7,743 nt of DNA from JAVBUZ01 sp031554725 (GCA_031554725.1 JAVBUZ010000112.1:1-7743); one strand, 5' to 3'. Shown: positions 1-6,737, counted from the first letter of the stretch. The notes: a model not told the origin generated them from the letters alone. A program made the numbers and translations.

Positions 1-1049
1 TGCCTGCTAATATAGTCAAGAAATTATTAGCCAATGCAAGCCCAGAGGCAAGAAGAGATATTAATCACTTGCTTCGTTACCCAGAAGAGTCTGCCGGAAG
101 TATTATGACGGTGGAATATGTAGACCTGAAAGAGAAGCTTACTGTTGAAGAAGCAATCGCAAGAATACGTAAGGTAGGACTTGATAGCGAAACAATAAAT
201 ATCTGCTATGTACTTGATGCGCAGCGAAAGCTAATCGGTACAGTAGCTCTTCGCAACTTACTTTTAAGTGAACCAGAGGATAAAATTGGAGATATTATGC
301 ATGAGAATGTTATCTCTATTCATACCTTGATGGATCAGGAAGAAGTAGCGGCACAATTTAAAAAGTATGACTTTACTTCTATGCCGGTAGTAGACAATGA
401 AAACCGCCTAGTTGGTATTATCACTGTCGATGACGTTGTGGATATCATGGAAGAAGAGGCAACAGAAGATATTGAGAAGATGGCGGCGATTACACCATCG
501 GATAAGCCGTACATGAAAACTGGAATTATTGAAACCTATAAAAATAGAATTCCTTGGTTATTGTTATTAATGGTATCTGCTACATTTACAGGTCAGATTA
601 TTAATACCTTTCAGGATGCACTTAGTGTTTGTACAGTATTAACCATATTTATTCCGATGCTTATGGATACGGGTGGTAATGCCGGTGGACAATCCAGTGT
701 TACGATTATTCGTGGTCTTTCTTTGGGTGAAATTAGTAACAAGGATATTTTATCTATTATATGGAAAGAAGCACGCGTATCTTTAATGTGTGGTATTACG
801 TTAGCAGTAGCGAATTTTGCTAAGCTAATGTTATTCGACCAAGTAGGATTACAAGTTACGGTTGTAGTATGTGCGACTCTAGTAGTAACCGTATTCCTTG
901 CAAAAGTAATCGGTTGTACCTTACCAATTCTAGCAAAGAAAATTGGTTTTGACCCAGCAGTAATGGCGAGTCCATTTATCACCACTATTGTAGATGCATT
1001 ATCACTTCTTGTGTATTTTCAAATTGCAAAGCAAATTCTAGGAATTTAA
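1..1049 (+). CDS. mgtE: Magnesium transporter MgtE, 5'-truncated by window edge
   Basis: Homodimeric inner-membrane Mg2+ channel, gated by cytosolic Mg2+ bound to its N and CBS domains. The reading frame is open from base 3 with no start in the window, so the gene begins upstream. A TTG at 69-71 lies inside conserved sequence and is not the start. Of the 348 visible residues, about 1-34 are the end of the MgtE N domain (LLRYPEESAGSIMT motif). Two CBS domains follow (about 35-97 and 98-155), then a linker (plug) helix, then a hydrophobic domain of about five membrane helices from residue 184. The family hallmarks are present: PMLMDTGGNAGGQSS at 218-232 and the last-helix motif FDPAVMASPFITTIVDAL. 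Asp331 in that motif matches the conserved pore aspartate that coordinates Mg2+. Roughly 100-125 N-terminal residues are missing, judging from the usual length near 450. The gene ends at a terminator hairpin facing the convergent ABC operon. The family call is very secure. Confidence 0.96.
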   Translation, partial: PANIVKKLLANASPEARRDINHLLRYPEESAGSIMTVEYVDLKEKLTVEEAIARIRKVGLDSETINICYVLDAQRKLIGTVALRNLLLSEPEDKIGDIMHENVISIHTLMDQEEVAAQFKKYDFTSMPVVDNENRLVGIITVDDVVDIMEEEATEDIEKMAAITPSDKPYMKTGIIETYKNRIPWLLLLMVSATFTGQIINTFQDALSVCTVLTIFIPMLMDTGGNAGGQSSVTIIRGLSLGEISNKDILSIIWKEARVSLMCGITLAVANFAKLMLFDQVGLQVTVVVCATLVVTVFLAKVIGCTLPILAKKIGFDPAVMASPFITTIVDALSLLVYFQIAKQILGI

Positions 1050-1072
1050 AAGGAGCCGCGAGGCTCCTTTTT
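1048..1072. terminator. Bidirectional rho-independent terminator between mgtE and the ABC operon
   Basis: A perfect 10-bp stem (AAAAGGAGCC at 1048-1057 pairing with GGCTCCTTTT at 1062-1071) closes a GCGA loop, a GNRA-type tetraloop on the plus strand. It is followed by a run of five T. It begins within the mgtE stop codon. Because the stem is flanked by A on one side and T on the other, it also reads as a hairpin with a T run on the minus strand, about 40 bases past the stop of the ABC operon. It therefore probably ends both convergent transcripts. Confidence 0.9.
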
Positions 1073-1108
1073 GGTTAGGCTATTATGTAAGCCAACTTAT
1101 GGTTGTTG

Positions 1109-2893
1109 TTAGAGTAAAAAATCAAACTGTGACATATACAGCTTGTAGTATTCACCTTTAAGTGCCATAAGCTCATCGTGATTTCCTTTTTCTAAGATAT
1201 CACCCTTATCTACATACATAATGCAGGTTGCATTTTTAATGGTAGATAGACGGTGAGCAATGATAAAGGAAGTACGTCCTTCAAGTAGGCGATTTAAGCC
1301 CTTTTGCAAGATGATTTCTGTTTCAGTATCAATACTTGAAGTAGCTTCATCTAAAATAAGTATCTTAGGGTCGGCTAGAAGCGCTCTGGCAAAAGAAATC
1401 AGCTGTCTTTGACCAGCAGAGAGCCTGCTGCCTCGTTCATTTACCTCGGTATAATATCCATTTTCCATTTCCATAATGAAATCATGAGCGCATACAGTAG
1501 TGGCAGCTCTTATAACATCCTCGTCACTAGCATCCATGTTGCCATATCTAATATTATCCATGATGGTTCCTGAGAAAATAAAGCTATCCTGCATCATAAT
1601 ACCCATTTGTGTACGTAGGGAGTGTAGAGTTACCTTGGAAATATCAATGCCATCAATAAGTATTTCGCCAGAATCTACATTGTAAAAACGGCTGATTAAA
1701 TTGACAATAGTAGTTTTACCAGCTCCAGTAGGACCAACGATAGCATAGGTGTCACCTTGATTTGCAGTGAAATTAATACCATTTAAAATCTTGTGTCCAT
1801 CCTCGTAGCTAAAGGAAACATCCTTAAACTCTATCATGCCATGAATTTCTGGCATAATGGCTGCATCTGGTGAATCCTTTACATTTACAGGCTCATCGAT
1901 GGTTTCAAAAATACGCTCTAAATAGGAAATAGCAGTAAGTAGTGAGTTATAAAAACCTGCCAAGGTATTTATTGGTGCCCAGAAGCGACCAATATAAGCG
2001 GTAAATGCAATAAGAATACCAACAGTTAATGTAGAGGTAGGTGCAAAGATCATACGAACGCCAAGCACATAAACAAAGGATAAGGTCACCGTAGAAATAA
2101 TATCTACACTAGGCCACATGGTGAAGTTGTACATGACGGCCTTCATCCAAGACTTTCTATAATTCTGGCTTAGATTATTGAAAATGCCTGTATTTTCTTC
2201 CTCACGAACAAAGGACTGGGTTACACGAATACCATTAATGCTTTCTGCTATGTATGCATTCAGATTTGACTGCTTGTTGCTTTGAATCTGCCATGCACGG
2301 CGTTGTTTTTTCTTAATAAATACAATAACAAGTGCTAAAACAGGAAGACCACATAGACAAACAAGTGTAAGCTTAACATCCTCTATAAACATAAAAATAA
2401 TGATAAAAAGTAAGTTACATAAATCAGTAAATGTATTAACAATACCATTGCTTAACAAATCACTAAGACTGTTTACATAGTTAACCACCCTAACCTGAAT
2501 CTTTCCGTGAGGTCTATCATCATAGTAGGAAAAAGGTAGCTCTTGCAAATGTGTAAAAATATCGGAGCGAAGGTCGTGAATTATATTTTGACCTACAATA
2601 CTCATAGTACGAATTTTTATACCAATGGCTAGGGCTGAAAAGCAAGCGATAATAAGTGTTAAAAGGCTATAAAATACAATGGAATCAAAATCTCCTGTTG
2701 GAATACAATCATCCATAATTTTTTGAAAAAAGATAGGAACTAACATTGTAAGAGCTGAGGAGGATAGCATTAAAAGAATAACACTAGCCATTTTCTTTTT
2801 GTAAGGAGAGATATAGCCTGCAAGTCTCTTTAGCTGTGAGAGATCAAAGCTGTCCTCGAGGACTTCATCCATGTCATATCTATTACGTGCCAT
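1109..2893 (-). CDS. ABC exporter half-transporter, catalytically complete subunit (BmrD/LmrD-like)
   Basis: A membrane-embedded efflux subunit of 594 residues, the usual size for a fused permease-ATPase half-transporter. Residues 1-340 are a type I exporter membrane domain with six predicted helices. From about 353 there is an ATP-binding domain: A-loop Tyr363, Walker A GPTGAGKT (387-394), Q-loop Gln435, signature LSAGQ (491-495), Walker B ILILD with catalytic Glu516, D-loop SSID (519-522) and H-loop His547. The signature departs from LSGGQ, as in the consensus-site partner of heterodimeric exporters such as TM288. It should supply the active Walker side to the one competent ATP site and the weak signature to the degenerate site. 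The start is supported by AAGGAGGGG, 8 bases upstream, lying inside the last codons of the preceding gene. The genes are separated by one base, suggesting translational coupling. The substrate is unknown; drugs, peptides or lipids are all possible. Confidence 0.93.
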   Translation of the reverse strand: MARNRYDMDEVLEDSFDLSQLKRLAGYISPYKKKMASVILLMLSSSALTMLVPIFFQKIMDDCIPTGDFDSIVFYSLLTLIIACFSALAIGIKIRTMSIVGQNIIHDLRSDIFTHLQELPFSYYDDRPHGKIQVRVVNYVNSLSDLLSNGIVNTFTDLCNLLFIIIFMFIEDVKLTLVCLCGLPVLALVIVFIKKKQRRAWQIQSNKQSNLNAYIAESINGIRVTQSFVREEENTGIFNNLSQNYRKSWMKAVMYNFTMWPSVDIISTVTLSFVYVLGVRMIFAPTSTLTVGILIAFTAYIGRFWAPINTLAGFYNSLLTAISYLERIFETIDEPVNVKDSPDAAIMPEIHGMIEFKDVSFSYEDGHKILNGINFTANQGDTYAIVGPTGAGKTTIVNLISRFYNVDSGEILIDGIDISKVTLHSLRTQMGIMMQDSFIFSGTIMDNIRYGNMDASDEDVIRAATTVCAHDFIMEMENGYYTEVNERGSRLSAGQRQLISFARALLADPKILILDEATSSIDTETEIILQKGLNRLLEGRTSFIIAHRLSTIKNATCIMYVDKGDILEKGNHDELMALKGEYYKLYMSQFDFLL

Positions 2894-2894
2894 A

Positions 2895-4649
2895 TTATTC
2901 CCCTCCTTTCTGTGCTAATATTTCTTCGGGGATTTCTCCATACTGATTGCGGAAAGCAGAAGCATAATAACCATTCTTGGCAAGTAAGGAGTCATGAGTA
3001 CCTTGCTCAATAATCTGACCATTATCTAAGACTAAAATTAAATCAGCATCTTTAATTGAAGAAATTCGGTATGCAATAATAAATATGGTACATTCACTAG
3101 TAATGGAGTTAAGCTGCTTTTGAATATAGCTTTCTGTCTCCATATCTACAGCGGAGGTAGTGTCATCTAAAATAAGGATAGAAGGATCCTTTAGTAAGGC
3201 TCTTGCCAAAGAAATTCGTTGCTTTTGGCCACCAGAAAGTCCAACGCCACGTTCGCCAACCATGGTGTCGTAGCCATCAGGGGTGGTCATAATAAAGTGA
3301 TTGGCATCTGCCATAATAGCAGCCTTCTTAACTTCTTCAAAAGAGCAATTGGGACGGCTGTAGGCAATATTTCCTTCTATTGTATCTGAGAAAAGGAATA
3401 CATCCTGCATAGCCATACCGATGTTATCTCTAAGGTTATATAAATCCATGTCCTTTACATTGATGCCATCAACTAAAACATCACCGGAGGTGGTGTCATA
3501 AAAACGACAAAGCAGATTCATAATTGTTGACTTACCGGCACCTGTAGAACCAATGATACCAACGGTTTGACCAGGCTCAACCTTAAAGTTAATACCCATT
3601 ACAATGTCTTCGTCATCGGCACGATAGGAAACATTTCTAAATTCTACACCGCCATTAAGACGTTTCTTTATGATTCCGCTAACTGGAGACTTAACATTAG
3701 GTTCCTCGCTATATGTAGCATAAATCTTTTCTACGGATGTAATAAAGTTACCGACATCATTGACTAACCAGCCAGCTAGACGTAGGGGGTTATTGAGCAT
3801 CCAAAGATATCCATTAACCATAACTAGTTGACCCATTGTGATTTCTTGCGTAATAACCATATGCCCACCATAAAGCATAAGTACAATATTTAGTGCATAA
3901 GCTAGAATTTCAAAGATAGGTACAAATTTCATCCATACCTTTGAAGCCAAAATCTGTGCATCGCGGAAGCCATCGTTTTCTTTATTAAATTTTTCTTTTT
4001 CAAATTCTTCCTTTGCAAAAGCCTTAACCACGCGATTTCCACTAACATTTTCCTGCACGAAAGCATTTAAAGAAGAGAAACGCTCACGATTTCTTTTAAA
4101 TGCAGGACGCACTTGCTTTGACTGTACGTAGGTAGCTATAGCAGTAAAAGGAAGAACGGCCATCATGCATAGTGCTAGCTTTGTATTTACAGTAAATATC
4201 ATAATAAGTGCAAAAATGAAATGTAGCACATTGAGATAGATCATGTAAATAACATAGGCAACAAAATGTCTGATAGCATCCATATCACCGGTTTGTCTGC
4301 TCATTAGATCACCGGTTCTTTTCTTATTATAGAAGGCAAAGTCCTCCTGTAGTAATTTACGATATACCTTATCACGCATATCAAATAGCATACCTTGGGA
4401 TGCAGACTCAAAGGCAACCTGAAAAGCAAAACGCAAAATACTGATTACTACTGTAACGAGTACAAGACAGGTAACTAGGGGCAGCAGCTTGTCGTAATTG
4501 CCAGCACGAATAACATCATCGACAATCATCCCTGAAATGCGAGGGTTAATTATTGATAAGCCAGCAATTATTGTGGTAATTACTATACCTATAAATAATA
4601 GAAAACGGTATTTTTTTAGAAAGGAATAAAACCATTTCATCGGGGTCAT
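2895..4649 (-). CDS. ABC exporter half-transporter, degenerate-site subunit (BmrC/LmrC-like)
   Basis: First gene of the exporter operon, 584 residues from the chosen start. An ATG five codons upstream (4664) is less likely because its own second and third codons form the GGAGG that sits 8 bases before the ATG at 4649. About six membrane helices lie within residues 16-295, with the ATP-binding domain from about 335. Walker A GSTGAGKS (367-374), Q-loop Gln415, an intact LSGGQ (471-475) and D-loop SAVD (499-502) are present. Three key positions are altered: the A-loop aromatic is Ala344, the Walker B glutamate is Asp496 (ILILDD), and the H-loop histidine is Tyr527 (AYRISS). In TM287/288 and BmrCD this pattern marks the subunit whose Walker side builds the non-hydrolysing ATP site, while its LSGGQ completes the partner's active site. 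The pair is therefore inferred to be an obligate heterodimeric multidrug-type exporter. The substrate cannot be told from sequence. Confidence 0.92.
   Translation of the reverse strand: MTPMKWFYSFLKKYRFLLFIGIVITTIIAGLSIINPRISGMIVDDVIRAGNYDKLLPLVTCLVLVTVVISILRFAFQVAFESASQGMLFDMRDKVYRKLLQEDFAFYNKKRTGDLMSRQTGDMDAIRHFVAYVIYMIYLNVLHFIFALIMIFTVNTKLALCMMAVLPFTAIATYVQSKQVRPAFKRNRERFSSLNAFVQENVSGNRVVKAFAKEEFEKEKFNKENDGFRDAQILASKVWMKFVPIFEILAYALNIVLMLYGGHMVITQEITMGQLVMVNGYLWMLNNPLRLAGWLVNDVGNFITSVEKIYATYSEEPNVKSPVSGIIKKRLNGGVEFRNVSYRADDEDIVMGINFKVEPGQTVGIIGSTGAGKSTIMNLLCRFYDTTSGDVLVDGINVKDMDLYNLRDNIGMAMQDVFLFSDTIEGNIAYSRPNCSFEEVKKAAIMADANHFIMTTPDGYDTMVGERGVGLSGGQKQRISLARALLKDPSILILDDTTSAVDMETESYIQKQLNSITSECTIFIIAYRISSIKDADLILVLDNGQIIEQGTHDSLLAKNGYYASAFRNQYGEIPEEILAQKGGE
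2902..2906 (-). promoter_or_regulatory. Ribosome binding site embedded in the upstream gene
   Basis: On the minus strand GGAGG (core of AAGGAGGGG) ends 8 bases before the ATG of the second ABC gene and is formed by the Lys-Gly-Gly codons at the end of the first. With the stop TAA and the next ATG separated by a single base, ribosomes finishing the first subunit can reinitiate directly. This would favour equal amounts of the two subunits. Confidence 0.85.
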
Positions 4650-4657
4650 ACATATTT

Positions 4658-4662
4658 CCTCC
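4658..4662 (-). promoter_or_regulatory. Ribosome binding site that decides the start of the first ABC gene
   Basis: GGAGG on the minus strand, 8 bases before the ATG at 4649. It overlaps the alternative upstream ATG at 4664, which itself has no good Shine-Dalgarno sequence, so the downstream ATG is preferred. Confidence 0.75.
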
Positions 4663-4735
4663 ATATATCATCTTGCCTTAATAGTAATCATGCTTTCATA
4701 AAAAAGAAATGTAATATCTTGCAAGGTTGATGTAT

Positions 4736-4765
4736 CTTTTTGTAAAAAAGGGTTTTACTTTTGTA
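4736..4765. repeat. Direct repeat at 21-bp spacing, candidate AraC-type operator
   Basis: TTTTGTA occurs at 4738-4744 and again at 4759-4765, exactly 21 bp (two helical turns) apart. Scattered further matches extend on both sides. The second copy abuts the proposed -35 box of the araC-family gene, in the space shared with the divergent ABC operon. AraC-family activators commonly bind two direct half-sites about 21 bp apart. The repeat is A/T-rich, so chance remains a real possibility. Confidence 0.3.
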
Positions 4766-4782
4766 GGAAATGCAGATACAAT
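4754..4782 (+). promoter_or_regulatory. Predicted sigma-A promoter of the AraC-family gene
   Basis: -35 TTTACT (4754-4759) and -10 TACAAT (4777-4782) are separated by 17 bp, giving a likely transcription start near 4789, about 45 bases before the coding region. No equally good promoter was found for the divergent ABC operon on the minus strand, which would fit dependence on an activator. Confidence 0.5.
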
Positions 4783-4833
4783 AAAATAAGTACAAAGTCA
4801 TTAGGCTTTGGAGAGGTATGGTTATTAATACAA

Positions 4834-5676
4834 ATGGAAATAAACAGTTGCATAATTGAAGAATTAGATCCGACGTTTCTTTTTACGTGGAAGGGAAAGC
4901 GCATGGCAGATGAAAAGAATTATCACAGCCATGATTATCCTGAACTGGCATATGTGTTGTCAGGAGTAGGAAAGTATCGAATCGCAGATAAAATATATGA
5001 TGTTTCTGACGGGGATTTGATTGTCATTAATCCAGGGCAAAAACATCAAGCATTGTTGGTGGATGCAGAGAATCCGACCACAGAATTTTTTGTGGGATTT
5101 TCTGACCTTCAGTTTAAAGGCTTACCTTTAAATGAAGTACCGATGCCAAATGACTGCCCTATTTTACACACAACAGGCGAGCTACGACAAAAATTGTTTA
5201 AAATATGTGCATCTATGGAAGCTGAAAATGCAGTATGCAGGCCAGGACGTTATTTTATGCTTAAGGCATATTTGGTACAGATGCTTTTACTTATTGTTAG
5301 AGAGCAGGTAGAGCCAGTAGAAGTAAAGACAGGCTATTCCTTCGAATCGGTTAATAAAAAATATGTGGTGGAAAAAATAGTTAATTACTTTGAAGACCAT
5401 TACGAAGAAAAGATATCGTTGGATCAGATAGCAGAAAACATGTATTTAAGTCCTTTCTATATATCAAAGATTTTTAAAAGCGAAACAGGAGAAGCGCCAA
5501 TTAGGCATTTGATTAATATTCGTTTGGATAAGGCAAAAGAACTCCTAGAGCAAGGGTGGGTAGGAAGTATTCAAGAGGTAGCGGCGACAGTTGGTTATGA
5601 TGACGCCTATCATTTCAGTAAGCTCTTTAAAAAGCGATTTGGAATCTCTCCATCTCAGGTAAAAAGAGCAAGATAA
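4834..5676 (+). CDS. AraC/XylS-family transcriptional regulator with N-terminal cupin domain
   Basis: A cytoplasmic DNA-binding regulator of 280 residues, typical for the family. The N-terminal part (about 25-95) resembles the AraC cupin ligand-binding fold: HSHDYPEL (31-38) with two histidines, the GxGxYRI turn (44-50) and the DGDLIVINPGQKH segment (59-71). The C-terminal part holds the two helix-turn-helix units, at about 195-216 (LDQIAENMYLSPFYISKIFK) and 245-268 (IQEVAATVGYDDAYHFSKLF), ending in the family motif RFGISPSQVK. It is transcribed divergently from the ABC exporter and is inferred to control it, its own gene, or both. The inducer is unknown. The start is uncertain: the only purine-rich site, GGAGAGG at 4810-4816, lies 17 bases from this ATG. 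An internal ATG at residue 24 would cut into the cupin. No convincing terminator follows the gene, only a run of nine T at 5710-5718. Confidence 0.93.
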   Translation: MEINSCIIEELDPTFLFTWKGKRMADEKNYHSHDYPELAYVLSGVGKYRIADKIYDVSDGDLIVINPGQKHQALLVDAENPTTEFFVGFSDLQFKGLPLNEVPMPNDCPILHTTGELRQKLFKICASMEAENAVCRPGRYFMLKAYLVQMLLLIVREQVEPVEVKTGYSFESVNKKYVVEKIVNYFEDHYEEKISLDQIAENMYLSPFYISKIFKSETGEAPIRHLINIRLDKAKELLEQGWVGSIQEVAATVGYDDAYHFSKLFKKRFGISPSQVKRAR

Positions 5677-5749
5677 GGCGTAAAAGTTTGATATAAATTT
5701 GTCAGCATGTTTTTTTTTAGATACTTAGCGAGAAAACTGTAAAAAGTGG

Positions 5750-5778
5750 TTTTCAAGGATAGTAGAATTTGCTACAAT
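5750..5778 (+). promoter_or_regulatory. Predicted promoter of the DUF1905/C39-like gene
   Basis: -35 TTTTCA (5750-5755) and -10 TACAAT (5773-5778) with a 17-bp spacer, about 45 bases ahead of the ATG at 5824. The -10 overlaps the left arm of an 8-bp inverted repeat (5774-5810). Confidence 0.5.
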
Positions 5779-5810
5779 CAAATCAGTTAATGATGATAAT
5801 AGTTGATTGT
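5774..5810. repeat. Inverted repeat overlapping a -10 box, candidate operator
   Basis: ACAATCAA (5774-5781) and TTGATTGT (5803-5810) are perfect reverse complements with 21 bases between them. The left arm overlaps the -10 box and the right arm ends just before the ribosome binding site. Transcription should begin around 5785, so the left arm would not be in the RNA. A protein-binding site on DNA is therefore more likely than an RNA hairpin. Confidence 0.35.
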
Positions 5811-5823
5811 TGGAGGATATGCA

Positions 5824-6492
5824 ATGAGATATTTCTTTAATGCTAAGATTGAAAAAAAAGAAAAAGGTTATATGGTTCAGATACCATTCAATGTTTGGGA
5901 AGTTTGTAAACAAAGAGAAGTTATTAAGGCAGACATGGTTTTAGACAATAAAATAGTGGAATGTGAATTGTTGCCAAAGGAAAAAGGAAATTATGAAGTT
6001 CATGTAGAGGATGAAGATGCAATTCAGGTGGATTTGACACAAAAGCATAAAATTCTTCTTCACGTAAATGGAAGCTTAATTAAAATGGATCAGAATAGTC
6101 CATACAGCTTCGAAAAACCAATTCGTAAGATTAAAGACATACAAGTGATTATTCAACCAGAAGATGGTTTGTGCGGACAGACATGTGTAGCTATGCTTGC
6201 AGGTATAACAATTGCAGAAGTTATGAGTGTTATGGATTGTAGAGAGTGGCAAGCTACTATGGGAAGAGTGATTTCCGCGTTAAATTACTATGGACTTGAT
6301 CATAGTGATATTATTATGTATACCGAAGGAGAACCAGCAGTGCTTCCAAAATGTTGTATTCTCATGGAGAAAATGGGACGTTTCTGTCATTACCTTGTTC
6401 ATTTTGATGGAAAGTTCTATGATTCTAACTTAGGTGTATTAGAAGAATATGATATGAGTAAATTGTTGGGTTACTTAGAAATTAAGTGCTGA
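5824..6492 (+). CDS. Two-domain protein: DUF1905-like N-terminus, C39-like cysteine peptidase fold C-terminus
   Basis: The product has 222 residues, is soluble, and has no signal peptide or membrane helix. The ATG at 5824 is chosen because GGAGG (5812-5816) ends 7 bases before it; a TTG at 5803 is upstream of that site. Residues 2-82 resemble the small DUF1905 beta-barrel (FFNAKIEKKEKGYMVQIPFN, then VWEVCK and a series of short strands). Residues 105-222 resemble a papain-fold C39-like domain: Gln111, five residues, Cys117-Gly (QPEDGLCGQTCVAML) matches the family's Gln-x5-Cys spacing, and His189 (HYLVHFDGKFYDSN) is followed by Asp200 as the expected His and Asp/Asn. C39 domains cut Gly-Gly leader peptides in bacteriocin export, but no exporter or precursor peptide gene adjoins this one, so its substrate is unknown. 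Both domain calls come from motif recognition. It is a stand-alone transcription unit between a predicted promoter and a strong terminator. Confidence 0.72.
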   Translation: MRYFFNAKIEKKEKGYMVQIPFNVWEVCKQREVIKADMVLDNKIVECELLPKEKGNYEVHVEDEDAIQVDLTQKHKILLHVNGSLIKMDQNSPYSFEKPIRKIKDIQVIIQPEDGLCGQTCVAMLAGITIAEVMSVMDCREWQATMGRVISALNYYGLDHSDIIMYTEGEPAVLPKCCILMEKMGRFCHYLVHFDGKFYDSNLGVLEEYDMSKLLGYLEIKC

Positions 6493-6510
6493 GAAATACA
6501 AGATAAAAAG

Positions 6511-6537
6511 GTGCGACGCGTTTAGCGTCGCATTTTT
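6511..6537 (+). terminator. Rho-independent terminator after the DUF1905/C39-like gene
   Basis: TGCGACGC (6512-6519) pairs perfectly with GCGTCGCA (6525-6532) around a GTTTA loop, followed by five T (6533-6537). It lies 19 bases after the TGA stop and separates this gene from the groESL region. Confidence 0.93.
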
Positions 6538-6563
6538 CAATAAATGAAGGGGGATTTACAAAG

Positions 6564-6737
6564 TTGAATCAAGAGATGAGGGGAAAAGGGACAAAGGAAT
6601 TACTATATTAATGTAGGTCAGAAAAGAAGAGTAACGTACCACTTGGTATTGTAGGAGTACTTGTTGGTGCTTTGTTAGGTGGTGTTGCGGCGATATATTG
6701 GCTATTTTGTTGGATAGGTAAAAAAAATAAAAAGTAG
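6564..6737 (+). pseudogene. Decayed gene for a small membrane protein
   Basis: A TTG at 6564, ten bases after AAGGGGG (6547-6553), opens a frame of 15 codons (MNQEMRGKGTKELLY) that ends in TAA at 6609. The same frame continues for 41 more codons to TAG at 6735. That second part reads like protein: CRSEKKS, then NVPLGIVGVLVGALLGGVAA, an aromatic stretch with IYWLFCW, then the basic tail IGKKNKK. It looks like one glycine-rich membrane helix with a positive end. It has no in-frame ATG, GTG or TTG before the middle of the helix. The likeliest reading is a remnant of a small or zinc-ribbon-type membrane protein broken by a stop and probably by deletion. No function can be given. A short intact peptide from the TTG alone is possible but unsupported. 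Confidence 0.42.

Noticed and set aside
69..71. TTG as the start of mgtE
   Set aside because: The frame is open upstream to the window edge and encodes conserved MgtE N-domain sequence (ANIVKKLLANASPEARRDIN), so the true start is outside the window.
611..985. 124-codon open frame on the minus strand inside mgtE
   Set aside because: It lies wholly within the well-supported mgtE coding region, has no ribosome binding site or recognisable domain, and is an antisense shadow.
4818..4859. 14-codon leader peptide frame before the AraC-family gene
   Set aside because: The only Shine-Dalgarno is one base from the ATG, too close, and the peptide has no attenuator-like composition or following hairpin.
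5732..5754. GAAAAC/GTTTTC hairpin as a terminator after the AraC-family gene
   Set aside because: The stem has only six Watson-Crick pairs, all but two A/T, with weak wobble extension. No T run follows it, and it overlaps the predicted -35 of the next gene.
5725..5913. 62-codon minus-strand open frame
   Set aside because: It overlaps the promoter and start of the DUF1905/C39-like gene, and its phenylalanine-rich sequence is the antisense of A-rich codons.
5824..6492. A bacteriocin or lanthipeptide maturation locus based on the C39-like domain
   Set aside because: The C39-like domain is not fused to a transporter, no precursor peptide with a Gly-Gly leader is nearby, and the ABC pair at 1109-4649 has no peptidase domain.
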